Below, piece after piece: positions 1-11,413 of a stretch of DNA of 64,000 nt (its first letter is position 1; each line of letters starts with the position of its first letter). Both the position numbers and the translations under genes were made by a program. This DNA comes from Doryteuthis pealeii. Its lineage: Eukaryota > Mollusca > Cephalopoda > Myopsida > Loliginidae. The stretch is from positions 98,714,276 to 98,778,275 of the forward strand of contig CM042138.1 in assembly GCA_023376005.1 (NCBI GenBank). Reading direction: 5' to 3'. Under the pieces are notes generated by a model. That model was not told where the DNA came from and searched no databases. It saw only the letters and a list, made by a program, of their open reading frames with translations.

Positions 1-510
1 ATCACCTACGTCACAATTCCCTTAGTTATTCACGTTAGATTCTCAATGGTTATTAAATAATCATTACTTAATCTTAATTAGCATCTTATTTATTAACATT
101 GTCTCTAGCTAAAGTCTAGCTAATATAGATTTGCCTCAAAACAGCTCATATTATTCAATGAGTTTAAAATTCTGCGATGTGTGTCATATATAATTAAGAA
201 ATAAATGTCTACAAGGTGTGAATAATTTGCAAATAAATGTCTATAAGGTGTGAATAATTTGCATACTGGTTTTAATAAAACCATGTTTGATAAATAATTA
301 CTATTGATTTTTAATATCATTGTTTTATTCTCAAATGTATTAAAAGCAATCCTATGTATAATCTTATATTGAAATCAATTAGAATAAAGTAAAATTAAGT
401 GTAATCTTTTTTGTGTTCGTATTTAATTTCTTTAGTTTTTCTATTCAGTATAATGTTTAATTATATTAAATATTAAATACTTATGCGCGGAAGGCGCATT
501 TTTTTGCTAG
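1..510 (+). mobile_element. Helitron-like non-autonomous element, 5' part outside window
   Basis: The right end carries a short hairpin (TGCGC ... GCGCA at about 484-498), a T-rich spacer, and CTAG followed by T at 507-511. That is the usual 3' terminus of Helitron-type rolling-circle elements (hairpin, CTRR, insertion before T). The opening bases resemble internal sequence of the complete copies at 40198-41114 and 42703-43328 (CACAATTCCCTTAGTTATT). No Rep/helicase coding sequence is present, so it would be non-autonomous. The body holds a 32-bp unit duplicated in tandem at 199-262. Confidence 0.55.
199..262. repeat. Tandem duplication of a 32-bp unit
   Basis: Two adjacent copies of a 32-bp unit containing AAGGTGTGAATAATTTGC. 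They differ at one base (CTACAAGG versus CTATAAGG). They lie inside the Helitron-like element. Confidence 0.8.
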
Positions 511-875
511 TATCATTAATAAAGTTATAATGTCTATACATCTTGGTGAGTCTGTATTAGTTTGTAAGAATTATGAAGCCAGAAATGTTTTGGCGTAACA
601 CAGGTTTCCAGTCTTGGTTCAAGCGATTTCTTTAACTGAAAAAAATATCTCAGGCGTAAGTAGATTTGGGGACGTGGAGAGCATTCAAAGAAATATGTAA
701 GCGTAGATTTATTATATATCAAATGAATTTAAGTAGTGCTTCGAACAATGGAAAATTCCACGGAATAAATGTGTTGAATGGTAAGGGGAATATTCAGAAG
801 AAAATAGCGTTTTATTCATTGTTCATTACTGTCTTGGTAGATACAGCTTTAATATTCATATTTTGTAATACATAC

Positions 876-1148
876 CGTGGTGTAATGGATATCGTCGTAG
901 GAAATGGACACGGCGAGACGAGTTCAAATCCTGAGCAAGGTCGTTTGCATTTCACATATTGCTAATACTCTTGGGAAAGTATGGATCCAACTATTCTCCC
1001 TCCATCTATGGGTAAATAGTAGGACAGATTAAGCTCTTTAACATGGGTATGGCAACCGGTCTAGGAGAAGTAAAACTTTAGACCTGTTAAACTCCGCTTA
1101 AGAAATTGATTTTGTGTCAAATCATGCTTATGTGGAGGGGTTGGGTAA
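876..1148 (+). mobile_element. tRNA-derived SINE, family A
   Basis: The head is tRNA-like: an A-box-type GTGGTGTAATGG and a B-box-type GAGTTCAAATCCTG about 30 bases later, as in an internal RNA polymerase III promoter. The body (GCTAATACTCTTGGGAAAG, a CCCTCCATCTATGGGTAAATAG segment, CTCTTTAAC, AACCGGTCTAGGAGAAG) and the tail (TTAAACTCCGCTTAAGAAATTGA, TTGTGTCA) recur at more than ten places in this window. The distribution and tRNA head identify a SINE. It is a decayed copy. Confidence 0.85.
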
Positions 1149-1593
1149 ATACCTTGTAGGTATTCATATGAAATCCTAACATTCTCTTTATCTGGAAGGT
1201 TTAGTTGTTACTAAAAACAGAACGGAATTATTAGAAACTTAGTTTAAAATTCTGATATGAAATATTTCCAGTATTTTCTGAAATTATTCGTATTAGTCTG
1301 ACACTCAAGGATTACCTGATGCAAAATGCCGGAGAAATGTTACTAATTCGAATGACTCGTAGAATGCTGGCAATAGTTTATCTCAGAAAGTCGCACAACA
1401 CTTAGATGCTCGAGGAGCACAACGGCTAAGATGTAGGACGGAAATAATAAGAATAAGATTATTTGTCCTTCTAATTGTGAATAATGTCATTAATTCGTCT
1501 TAGAACTCTGAATAATGCTAAAAAGCATGGAGAGAGTATCGGACGCAATGTCGAACTCGAAACAACAAAAACAATGATACTCACTCTAATGGA

Positions 1594-1797
1594 GGCGCGT
1601 TAGGTAATGGCTTGAGTTGTAGGAAATGGACGCGTCGACTCGAGTTCAAATCCTACACTAGGCTGTCTACATTTCACATAAAGCTAATACCCTTGGGAAG
1701 GATATGCATCCACCTCCTCACCCTCCAGCTATTGGTAAATAGCAGAGCAGACTGGCTCTTTAACCTTATTTAGGCAACCAGTCTAGGAAAGGAAAAA
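1594..1797 (+). mobile_element. tRNA-derived SINE, family A (3' truncated)
   Basis: Same tRNA-like head (GAGTTCAAATCCTAC) and body as the copy at 876, including GCTAATACCCTTGGGAAGG and AACCAGTCTAGGAAAGG. It stops before the AAATTGACCTTGTGTCAC tail and abuts the hammerhead-bearing repeat at 1803. Confidence 0.8.
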
Positions 1798-1802
1798 TAT
1801 AT

Positions 1803-2104
1803 AGTCATCCACAGACACAGTTTTTTGACGTATCGCGTCTCTTCAGTGTAGCTAGACATTAGCAGGCTACCTTCAACAGGGATGGAAACCCAATCAAGTT
1901 ATCACCAGTCTTCTTAACCACTCGGCCATCAACACCTACAGACTGGAACGAGGATTTTAACTGATAAATACTTAAATATGTATACATGTAAAGGCCACCA
2001 GAAAGTGCCCCATCCGTTTTATAGGAGAACCTTGCCTTTAAGCTTAGTCGGCGGTCGTCAACAAAATCCCCCCCAAAGTGCTCAACCCACCATGGATAGG
2101 GAGA

Positions 2105-2105
<1 letters not shown>
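1803..2105 (-). mobile_element. Hammerhead-bearing dispersed repeat, decayed copy
   Basis: Related over about 300 bp to 63130-63440: the shared TCATCCACAGACAC start, GTCTCTTCAGTGT, CTAGACATT, a GATTTTAACTG segment, GTAAAGGCC and AGTGCTCAACCC follow in the same order. Both copies sit next to (TA)n, though on opposite sides. Orientation is taken from the ribozyme motif, which reads on the minus strand. No coding capacity is seen. Confidence 0.65.
1809..1851 (-). ncRNA. Degenerate type I hammerhead ribozyme motif
   Basis: On the minus strand the CTGAAGA core box is intact (1840-1846). Stem II pairs GACG with CGTC across a five-base loop, and stem I pairs CTACA with TGTGG using one G-U pair. The GAAA box is replaced by an A run, so self-cleavage is unlikely. 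Compared with the intact copy at 63137-63178, the fourth stem II pair is changed on both sides (T-A there, G-C here), which keeps the pairing. Confidence 0.5.

Positions 2106-2106
<1 letters not shown>

Positions 2107-2152
<46 letters not shown>
2107..2152. repeat. (TA)n microsatellite
   Basis: Uninterrupted TA dinucleotides at the right edge of the hammerhead-bearing repeat. Apparent open frames of alternating Ile/Tyr here are translation artefacts. Confidence 0.95.
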
Positions 2153-2155
<3 letters not shown>

Positions 2156-2274
2156 ATAATATAGTTTGCTATATTTATAAGAGGGCTCAATATCATTATA
2201 TCTCACTAAGTTACGTTAGCGAAAACATAAAGTCAGCAGCGATTGGTAACCCAGTTTATCACCTGCACGATTTT

Positions 2275-2436
2275 CAAACCCAAATATTTACCCATAGCTG
2301 GAGGAGAATAGTTGAATTTATACCTTCTCCAAGCTTATTAGCGCTATGTAAAATACAAACAATCTTATCCAGGATTTGAACTCGGTTCTCCGTGTCCATT
2401 TCCTACAAGGATAACCATTACACCACGAGCAGCTTG
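2275..2436 (-). mobile_element. tRNA-derived SINE, family A (partial)
   Basis: Minus-strand copy. The plus strand shows TTTACCCATAGCTGGAGGAG, TTAGCGCTATGTAAAAT, the reverse B box CAGGATTTGAACTC and the reverse A box GGATAACCATTACACCACG. The 3' part of the SINE is missing. Confidence 0.85.
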
Positions 2437-2672
2437 GCATATTTACAAACATTTGCACCATCTGTTATCTTTTATTGATGTGTTTTTTCTCGCCTCTTTT
2501 TCTTCACTTGTCATCATTCTTTTGATATCCTCCGAATCCATGTATCTCTCTCTCTTTCTCTTTCTCTTTCTCTCTCTTTTTACCATTGCTCTTTCAATTG
2601 ATCTTTATAAAATTATGACGTTTTTCAAGTGATTTTGTTATTTTCCGTTTCATTCCCATACATCAAAGTTAG

Positions 2673-2673
<1 letters not shown>

Positions 2674-2712
<39 letters not shown>

Positions 2713-2736
2713 GAATTCATATATATATATGATATA

Positions 2737-2788
<52 letters not shown>

Positions 2789-2792
2789 GCAT

Positions 2793-2828
<36 letters not shown>
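2674..2828. repeat. Interrupted (TA)n tracts
   Basis: Three TA tracts separated by short degenerate spacers (ACATGAATTC, ATGATATATATATT, ACATGCATCC). Further TA tracts follow at 2930-2953 and 3080-3135. Confidence 0.95.
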
Positions 2829-2831
<3 letters not shown>

Positions 2832-3075
2832 AAATAAAAAAAATTTTAAAGCTCATAAACGAAACTCGAACCATTTTACGGACCTTCTTTATTTTGATTT
2901 ATTTACTTTTTTTCTGGTTGGATCTACAATATATATATATATATATATATATAAGTGTGCCTTGACTTCAGAGTTTAATTCGTTCCCCTTGTAAATCCGC
3001 AATTAAATATACTGAAATGTCATTAGTCCATTATCGTACCCCACTGAAATATACCCTAATCTACATCAAAGTTAG

Positions 3076-3139
<64 letters not shown>

Positions 3140-3260
3140 TAAGATTTTTATAAAATTCAAAAACAAAACTCAAACCATTTTACAGATCTTTATTATAAAT
3201 TAGTAACTTTTTTCTACAATAACATAGCCGAAATATATTTATTTCTGATAACTTAAGGTG

Positions 3261-3263
<3 letters not shown>

Positions 3264-3331
<68 letters not shown>

Positions 3332-3424
3332 CGTACATGCAAAAACATGCACATACACTGATATTTACACGTATATAAGCAAAATCTTTATCCAATCAGA
3401 GAAACACTTGATCACATTCGCACA

Positions 3425-3484
<60 letters not shown>

Positions 3485-3488
3485 AATT

Positions 3489-3532
<44 letters not shown>
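3264..3532. repeat. (TA)n and (CA)n microsatellites
   Basis: TA tract at 3264-3325, then a unique spacer, a CA tract at about 3421-3471, and two more TA tracts up to 3532. Confidence 0.95.
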
Positions 3533-3534
<2 letters not shown>

Positions 3535-3540
<6 letters not shown>

Positions 3541-4313
3541 AAAATCTAGAAACGTCAGCCAGACAGAAAATAAGCTTAAATGGAAATATTCTCGTTGCTT
3601 TTCGTTTATTTAAATCAAGGTCTTACAATTTTTTTTCGAGGGGCATTTTTATTATATATATTTAGATACCCACTTAAATATATCAATCTTTTTTTTAATG
3701 TTTTTGTTTTAGAAATACCAAAAGTAAATGCTCGGTTGTAGAAGTAAATATCAGAATATAAATGTCATTATGGAGTGGAAAGCAGAAATCGTTATTTTAG
3801 CGTGCATTTTGATTGAACTTTATACCGTTCTATATTGGGGGCCCTAATCACGTGATTTATTTACAGGGTTTAGAAATTGCCGCTTCTTTTCCATCCTTCT
3901 CTTGCATCATGGTTGAAATGGACGGAAGTCTGGGTATGAACATGCGCCGTAATAAAAACCAACCATTCATGCGCATGACCTTTGCCTAAAGATAAAAAAA
4001 AAAAAAAAAAAAAACAAAAAAAAACAACAAAAAAAAACAGAAGATGAAGTTCTTTTTACTATCAAAAAAGGGTATAATCATACAAGAACATAATAAAAGT
4101 TGTCTGTTAATTTCTTTGGTCCATCTTACGTCACATGATTTTTCTATTCGAACTGCTTTTCTTCACGTGATGTTTCAACTTGTCTTTCTTCTTTTGAGAA
4201 TGTGTGCAAATAACTTTTATGAACGCAATGTGTGCGTGAGACCGTCCATGGATATATTATGTGGAGTATAAGAATAGTTCCGTGTACATTGTTGCATACG
4301 TATTTACATAGAC

Positions 4314-4315
<2 letters not shown>
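3535..4315. other. No gene recognised
   Basis: AT-rich unique-looking sequence with no frame showing a recognisable protein. It includes an A-rich stretch at about 3990-4040 that could be the tail of an old retrocopy, but no parent sequence is evident. Confidence 0.5.
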
Positions 4316-4318
<3 letters not shown>

Positions 4319-4385
<67 letters not shown>

Positions 4386-4389
4386 TATT
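4319..4389. repeat. (TA)n microsatellite
   Basis: About 70 bp of TA dinucleotides with one AAT interruption near the right end. Confidence 0.95.
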
Positions 4390-5340
4390 AGATAGTGAGA
4401 CAACTAATAGTCTTTTTAAAACACTGGTATCTGTAAGGAATACGCCACACATTTTCAACATCTGCTTGTGTACCTCACGTGTTTCAATCATATCTTGACT
4501 TTCGTTTTCGCATGTACCAATAACGTCATAAACATTCAATATGAACGCTAATCTATGAATGGTTATGAATCTTTTCATCATATTTCAAAACTTAACTCAT
4601 TCAAAAACATCCATCATCTTTTTAACAACAAAAAATATTTTTTCCTTTACTTGTTTCATATTGTCCTGAAGAAGGTTTCATATTTGCAACATAGTGTCGT
4701 ATCCTTCACATGGCAAACAGATGAAATAAATACGTATCTCCCATTTTATTATTTGACGTTTTTCCTCAAAGGTCGGCCTTTATCGTAGGACTTCCTCAAC
4801 CTTTATTAGGGAGAGAAGAAAGATTATCTCGTCTTTTTACTAGAGTAGCCCAAAACGAACTAAAAAAGAACTAAAAGCTAAGAAAGTTATAAAACAGTAC
4901 GTTAATCTAAAATAAAGGAAGAGGCAATTTTGGTGTTAAAGGATTTCTATAAACTAAATAAGAATGGCGTCCATCTTTGTGCGTAACAACGAAATCGCTT
5001 TCGGATTAAAACTCAGCGCCATTATAAATGTCTGTTATTATTCAATATCTTAAAAGATTTGTGTAATGTGAATCTCAAGTTAAAACTGGCAAATGCAAAC
5101 AAAGAACTCTAAAGGTAAGTTTACCTATCAATGAAACGCACAATAATGGATTGATTATGGTTTCGAAATATTTTATTGACGTCATTTTGCATTGGTATTA
5201 AATATGTTTTTATTTTTTATTTGCTTTTTTTGTCTTTGCTTTGATAAAGCGGTACTCTTTACCAGTAACTTCTAATGTTCCTAACTTGATGTTTAAATAT
5301 AAACCGATTTGAATTTCAACACCCAAAGGTCTCTTTTTAC
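4390..5340. other. No gene recognised
   Basis: AT-rich sequence on both strands without a supported feature. A CCTGAAGAAGG at 4669 resembles the start of a hammerhead core box, but no GAAA box or stem II follows it. Confidence 0.45.
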
Positions 5341-5349
5341 AAATTCTTC

Positions 5350-6171
5350 TCTATTCTCCCTCTACCCCCTCTCTCTCTCGCTCTCTCTCTCTCCTGTCTC
5401 TCTCCTACTCTCTCTCTCTCTTTCTTTCTTTTTCCATGTATTACATATTGGCCATTTTCTCTTATGAATCGTTTATTCAATTCTATTATTCTTATATGTA
5501 TATTCATGCATGTAGAGTAAGTAAGTTGAATGGTGGGAGTTTGGTTACATGTTTTTTTTTCATGTGCACTTTTCGCATCTTTTCAAAGAGATGTTAGGTT
5601 AATAGTTACAACAGAAATAGACATTGAAATTTTTCAATATAAAAGAATGAGAGCGAAATAAGATGGCGTCTTGGGTTACTCTAAAAAAATGGATTTCTGA
5701 TCCGGATTACAACTAAGAGTACGGCAATGATCAACAGTTTGATTTCTCTTTTCAGTTTTCTTTCGATTCTTTTTCCTTTCGGCTTTTTTCTTCTTCTCGT
5801 AATTATTTCAATCCCTTTACAATTTGATTCTTTCTTTCTTTGTTTATTTCGTAGTTTTTAAGTGTTTTCATCTCTCTGTCTCTGTGTCTCACACTCTCTT
5901 TTTCTTTCTCTCTTACTCTCTCTCTCTCTCTCTCTCTCTCTCAATACCCTATTTTATTTAGTATTTTCTTTTTTTAATCCCTTTTCTATGTTACTTTATT
6001 CGCCTTCCTTACTTCCCTTTTTTACTCTCTGTCTCTGTCTCTGTCATTCTCTCTGTCTCTGTCTCCGTCTCTCTCTCCTTATTTTATTTTCTATTTCCCG
6101 TTTTATTCCCCTTCTCTCTTACTTTATTTGACTTTCTTACCTTTTCTTTATTTTATCTTTCATTCTTCTCT

Positions 6172-6207
<36 letters not shown>

Positions 6208-6443
6208 TTTTATTTTGTATTTTTTGTATTCCTTTTCTCTCTTACTTCATTCACATTTCTTCTTCTTCTTCTTCTTCTTCTTCTTCTTCTTCTTCTTCTT
6301 CTTCTTCTTCTTCTTCTCTCTCTCTCTCTCTTCTCTCTCTCTCTTCTTTCTTTCTTTCTCTCTCTCTGGCCTACTTGATTCTGTATTTCCTTTTTTATTC
6401 CCTTCCTTTCTTTATTCGCCTTTCGTTTTTCTTTATTTCTCTT

Positions 6444-6476
<33 letters not shown>

Positions 6477-6727
6477 CCTCTCTCCCTCTCTCCCTCTCTC
6501 AATATCCTATTTAATTTTGTATTTTTTGTAATCCTTTTTTCTTACTTTACCCAGCTTTTGTCTTTATGCTTTATTTCTTTACTCTCTGTCTCTGTCTCTC
6601 TCTTTCTCTCTCTCAATATCCTATTTCATTTAGTACTTTCTTTTTTATTTTTCTATATTAATTTATTCGCCTTTCTTACTTCTTCATTCTTTTACACACA
6701 CACACACACACACACACTCTCTCTCTA

Positions 6728-6762
<35 letters not shown>

Positions 6763-6900
6763 TACACACACTCTCTCTACCTCCTCTATTTCATATATTT
6801 TCTTTTCTGTAATCCTTTTTCTTGGTTTATTCGCCTTTCTTCTTTCTTACTTTTCCTTTCTTCTCCCTCTCCCCCCCTCTCTCCTTTTGTTTAGTCAATC
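5350..6900. repeat. CT-rich simple-sequence block with (TTC)n core
   Basis: About 1.5 kb of imperfect CT/TTTC sequence. It contains (CT)n at 5900-5942 and 6165-6202, a (TTC)n run at about 6256-6317, and (CA)n/(CT)n near 6690-6775. A unit of the form CCTATTT(C/A)ATTT...TTTTTATTCCC recurs about every 170-250 bp, which suggests an old higher-order repeat. Long Leu/Ser/Phe frames here are compositional artefacts. Confidence 0.85.
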
Positions 6901-7130
6901 ACTTCCTGCTATAATGTTTTTCTATTCATTTAAAATTCCATATTATTCCCTGTCAACCCTTTTTCCTAATTTTGCGGATCACTGTATCAATAAGAGAAAG
7001 TTCCTGATTGGAGCTGTTTTGTGATGGTCACATGACCACTTGCTTAGATTTTCATTGGACAAGAGTCGTGCCAAGAAAGCCGCTTTTGCGTACGATAATT
7101 TGAGTGAAATTTAATAAAAGTGGATTCTCG

Positions 7131-7185
7131 AAAGAAGAAGAAGAAGAAGAAGAAGAAGAAGAAGAAGAAGAAGAAGAAGAAGAAA
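7131..7185. repeat. (GAA)n trinucleotide tract
   Basis: About 18 GAA repeats on the plus strand, opposite in strand sense to the (TTC)n run 0.9 kb upstream. Homopurine/homopyrimidine tracts of this kind can form triplex DNA. Confidence 0.95.
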
Positions 7186-7529
7186 TCAAAGAGTTGTATA
7201 ATAACAGTGAATGAAAATATATATTTCTTCATTTCTTTCTTTCCCTTCTTCCTTCCTTTCTTTCTTTTCTTTCCTTCTTTATTTCGCTTTTTCATTTCTT
7301 TCTTCTCCACTCTCATTATTTCAATACTTCTTTCTTTTAAATCCACAATGAAATAGAAATTCTCTTCTAAATTCGCTTGCAAATGGTTGACGAGTAAATA
7401 TGCAGGCGTTCCCTGACAAAAATCCAATATACAATATGTCAAAATAAAACACTGTGGATATACAGAGACGCAACAATATGCACAAGGGTCAATCAAACAT
7501 GTACACAATTCCCGACAACAAAAATATAT

Positions 7530-7608
<79 letters not shown>
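7530..7608. repeat. (CA)n(TA)n compound microsatellite
   Basis: A CA tract passes directly into a TA tract, directly left of the fold-back at 7633. A second CA/TA compound lies at 7800-7875. Confidence 0.95.
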
Positions 7609-7610
<2 letters not shown>

Positions 7611-7632
7611 GAATTGAACAAAACAGATGTCA

Positions 7633-7753
7633 CTTGTTTAACAATTTTATTAACGATCTTTTCAAGCTAAAGACTAATCCACGGATTCCGTCAAATATTT
7701 TTAACAGTTGGCCAGAAACCTTGAAAAGATCGTTAATGAAATTGTTAAACAAG
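7633..7753. repeat. Fold-back element with 33-bp arms
   Basis: Left arm 7633-7665 and right arm 7721-7753 are inverted copies that match at 32 of 33 positions. The loop is 55 bp. It could form a stable hairpin as RNA or cruciform DNA. No coding capacity and no complete hammerhead core were found in the loop. Confidence 0.85.
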
Positions 7754-7832
7754 AATGCACAACTGCATGAAACCCAGGGTCACAGAAATTCCAATGTAAC
7801 ACACGCACACACACACACACACACACGCACAC

Positions 7833-7873
<41 letters not shown>

Positions 7874-7876
<3 letters not shown>

Positions 7877-8115
7877 CGTCGTGGGTGGCCTAAAGTCGGT
7901 ATCAGCCAGTCAGCGAGGGAGTCTATCCCCTTTTCATTAGCGCTAGACGAAGGAGATTGTTTTTGCGTCTGGGTGGAGCACACACCTACCATCAGCTCCT
8001 TACTTTACCGCACAGATCCCTGTGCTACTCATACGCTGAGTTGGCGAGGGTCGGTGTCGAACTGGAACCTTGTGGTTTCTAGCTGAACGCCCTACCGACT
8101 GAGCTAACCTGGCCC
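7874..8115 (-). mobile_element. tRNA-derived SINE, family B
   Basis: Reading on the minus strand, the head contains GGCCAGGTTAGCTCAGTCGG, a clear tRNA A-box region, with a decayed B box. The body includes CCAACTCAGCGTATGAGTAG, GGTAAAGTAAGGAGCTGATG and CTCCCTCGCTGACTGGCTGA. The same order of blocks occurs at 15876, 30156 and 58658. It is distinct from family A. Confidence 0.85.
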
Positions 8116-8251
8116 TAAATATAAGTGTGTGTGTGTGTCCACCGAAAACATTCAGACATTTGATACTATCGACAAATAATGTATTGCCTTGCTCAATTTT
8201 TGAGTCAAGTACTGATACATTTATAATAGAAAAAACCAACATTATTTAGCC

Positions 8252-8348
8252 TACGTCACAAGCATGCGGCATCCAACGAGGATCGAACTCGCTGTTCAGT
8301 AGTAACAGACCAGCAAAACTAGCTTAACCTTTGCATCACAACGGGACA
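8252..8348 (-). mobile_element. tRNA-like SINE head, family C
   Basis: On the minus strand an A-box-like TTGTGATGCAAAGGTTAAGC is followed by a good B box, GAGTTCGATCCTCG, at tRNA-like spacing. The sequence matches neither family A nor family B in this window, so it is set apart. The 3' limit is not certain. Confidence 0.55.
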
Positions 8349-8349
8349 A

Positions 8350-9085
8350 TTTTCGTTTTCAAAACATTGTTCTCTTATCAGTTTAACCAGAAAGTATATC
8401 TGGTCCTACATAAGCCTATACCACTACAAACAACGGTTCTCATCTTTAATTTACTTATTGAGTCCCCATAGATAAGATCGACGAGAGAGTACTTTATGTG
8501 TATACTTGAAGCTCCTATCCGGCATTGCCTGGATAGAGGTGGGAAAAGTTAGTGTTGCAGATCCATTGATCGTTCTGGTCTTCCATAATTGATTTCTTTA
8601 TTTTGTTTTTGTTTATCTAGAACGCCACTAATGACTTTTCTTTCTCTTACTATTCAAATTCTAATATTTAAATATCTTCATAAATATAAATAAAATCTTC
8701 ATTTTTTGCACAAAAAGCAAATATTTACTTTGTCGTTAATTGTTTTATTTTAGAAGTTTCCTAATTAATAACTAATATTAATTATGCATTTTGCTAGATT
8801 TATAAATAAATAGTGCTCAATATCAGTGATAGAGCATACGATAGTGAAGGCAACTTCACTCGGTAACTATCGGTTTCCTGTGGTATATCATGTGAATGGG
8901 TGGTTAAGTATTTTTTTTGGTGGGGGCATAATGGGATGGATAATTTAATTTGTTGGGGCATGATGAGAAGGCTAGTTTACTTTGTGTGGCATTCTGAGAA
9001 GAGCGTTCTAGTTTAGTATTGTATCAATTCCATGATTTGTCACTTTATTTCTTCTATTGTGAATAATTTCTTCTAGTGTTTTTTT
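8350..9085. other. No gene recognised
   Basis: AT-rich sequence. AGTGCTCAATATCAGTGATA at 8812 partly matches the tag seen beside hammerhead motifs elsewhere (AAGTGCTCAATA), but no ribozyme core is adjacent. Confidence 0.4.
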
Positions 9086-9086
9086 G

Positions 9087-9090
<4 letters not shown>

Positions 9091-9146
<56 letters not shown>
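9091..9146. repeat. (ATT)n microsatellite
   Basis: About 18 ATT repeats. Other (ATT)n tracts in this window are 3' tails of minus-strand LINE copies. No LINE sequence was recognised to the right of this one, so its origin is open. Confidence 0.95.
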
Positions 9147-9149
<3 letters not shown>

Positions 9150-9884
9150 GAAAGAAAAGACTCAAAAATATTTAAATGTTAAATATCAAAATGATCACAA
9201 TGTTAAATGCTGCCCATGTCTCTGAGTTTCACGTCCATTTGTTTGCACGATCTGATGCTGGGGCACCTCACTACACATATCAACAAGGTTACGTCTGTAT
9301 CTTCGTGGAGCTCCTTATTTACTAATGTGTTTACATAGCTTAGCTTGGCACAAAATAACAAGTATGGGGACCCCACCCCCCAAAAAAATCGAAATCACCC
9401 CCCCTAAACATATTCTTACGCATAAACACATAAATACATTCATAAATGCATTCATAAATGCAGACATATTCTCTGGTGCACAATTATGCACACTTCCCGC
9501 CCACATGCACGTACACACACAAAGATGGGGATCACGTGACACTTGTTAATTCGATGATCCCACTCAGAGCCTTCCACGTCATGCTTGTAAGCAGAAACGC
9601 GGCCTCGTTTTCATTATCGGTTTGACATCGTTGTTGAAGTTCTTATTGCAATTGTATCACCCGATCTGCCACTCCCTCAACTAGTTTCTATTTACATGAC
9701 TATTTTACTATAATTGTTATTAATACCAATAAAGCTAATGCAACCATGGACACCATTACAACAGCTTCACCTGCTTAAGACTATTTCTATTTTATTATTG
9801 TTTTTTTTTTTTGTATTGAAACTAATAACAATAACAAGAGTAAGTATGACTGGGTGGGAAAGGTGATCCACTTGGAATTATGCA

Positions 9885-10320
9885 AGAGTCTAAAATTTGG
9901 TCATGTATGTCCATAAATTAGATTCTGTCTGAAAAAATGAGACGCATAAAATTCTTTGGACTTTGAGATACGAACGGATTGCCAAACCCAGACAAGAAGA
10001 TCAGACCTAGTTTTAACATTTGGTGATGTTGACGTGAATGAAAGCAAAAAGTTACACAAATACTTGGATCTTGCTAGAGAGCTGAAAAAAGATGGGGAAC
10101 ATAAAAGTGCTGGTGATACCAGTTGTAGTTGAAACGTCGTTTAAGGACTGGAAAAGAAAGTGGGATTACAAATGATCAGAGGTCATCCAGAATCCGTCAT
10201 AGTTAAAATCAATTGGAATACTTAGAATAATCCTAGACTTTCTGTCACTCAGACTTCAATGAAAAACGTACATTTAAAACTGATGTAAAAACTCGCATAA
10301 GTAAAAATAATTATGATGAT
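9885..10320 (+). pseudogene. Decayed LINE C-terminal coding fragment
   Basis: The frame gives the pattern KYLDLARELKK, then VLVIPVV, matching the C-terminal part of a LINE polyprotein that occurs repeatedly in this window (best copy 37420-37850). The upstream segment (GAGACGCATAAAATTCTTTGG, GACCAGACCT-like) also matches copies near 35900-36000 and 61700-61800. Frameshifts and stops interrupt it. It ends in a GATGATAAT-type tail rather than a long (TAA)n. Confidence 0.7.
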
Positions 10321-10379
10321 AATATTCATATGGTTGTGTATATTATTATTGCAGTGTTATCTTTTCATCATTTTAAAAC

Positions 10380-10381
<2 letters not shown>

Positions 10382-10477
<96 letters not shown>

Positions 10478-10512
10478 TAGAGAGAGAGAGATAGTTAGTT
10501 AGTTAGTTAGAT
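10382..10512. repeat. (TA)n(GA)n(TTAG)n compound microsatellite
   Basis: About 80 bp of TA, then GAGA with interruptions, then TTAG repeats. A further TA tract lies at 10600-10643. Confidence 0.95.
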
Positions 10513-10600
10513 AATTAGTTAGTTGGCATAGACGAAAAACTGTCGGTTACCAAGTGTCATTGACTTCATGTCCACGCTCCACGCTGCCCTAACTTTCCTA

Positions 10601-10646
<46 letters not shown>

Positions 10647-10796
10647 AAATGATCAAAAGCGCTTGGGTAAAAAATATGGGACAATTTCTCATGTGAATAC
10701 CGATGTATGGAAAAACAAGAAGACTTTAACATCTATATCAGAAAAGTATAAAGAAGAAATATTACCGTGGCATTTAACAAAAGTTGCTTAAATAAA

Positions 10797-10805
10797 ATAT
10801 ATATA

Positions 10806-10856
<51 letters not shown>
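10797..10856. repeat. (TA)n microsatellite
   Basis: TA tract with early ATAATATA interruptions. Confidence 0.95.
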
Positions 10857-10858
<2 letters not shown>

Positions 10859-11086
10859 GTTTGGATGTTGGTTTTGAAGGCTATCACAATGCAGGTGTAA
10901 AGAAAAAATAAGGTAACAATGGTGATGTTTGTAACCTGTGATTTATTCTTAATATTAATATTAATATTTCGAGATAAAATCTCTTCTTCAGAAGAACACT
11001 GGAACTGAAGTCGTTGTCGTCTTCCTATGGCATTTTTAGTTAAATTAAATTTTTTAAAATGTTGATGTTCAAGCAAATTATAAAAC

Positions 11087-11142
<56 letters not shown>

Positions 11143-11149
<7 letters not shown>

Positions 11150-11367
11150 GTGTCAAAAAAGTATCGTCATTGAAGCTGTATTTACCAAGATAGGAATGAA
11201 CAATAAATGTAACGTTGATTTTTTTCAGAAAACAAGGTGTGTTAAAAAGTACAGATTTTAAAGCTGTATTTACCAAGATAGAAATGAAGAATAAATGGAA
11301 CGTTAATTTTTCAGAATTTTTAAGAAGGTGTGTCAAAAAGTACCGAAAATCGTTTTTGACACACCAT
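11143..11367. mobile_element. Inverted-repeat MITE with duplicated interior
   Basis: It starts AAGGTGTGTCAAAAAAGTAT and ends with the inverse, TTTTTGACACACC, between (TA)n tracts at 11090-11145 and 11366-11411. The interior is a tandem duplication: GAAGCTGTATTTACCAAGAT occurs twice, each time followed by an ACGTT(A/G)AT-TTTTTCAGAA segment, so three copies of the AAGGTGTGT(C/T)A terminus are present. Related elements are at 47941 and 57686. Terminal sequence and TA context suggest derivation from a Tc1/mariner-type transposon. Confidence 0.75.
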
Positions 11368-11371
11368 ATAT

Positions 11372-11413
<42 letters not shown>

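Noticed and set aside
1859..2379. Overlapping open frames of 115 and 133 codons on opposite strands
   Set aside because: Both cross a (TA)n tract and the hammerhead-bearing repeat. The sequence is shared with 63130-63440 without frame conservation.
5862..6812. Long Ser/Leu/Phe-rich frames
   Set aside because: They are translations of CT-rich and (TTC)n simple repeats.
10955..11000. Hammerhead-like CTGAAGA/GAGAT-ATCTC/GAAA on the minus strand
   Set aside because: Core boxes and stem II are good apart from one extra base, but stem I cannot form.
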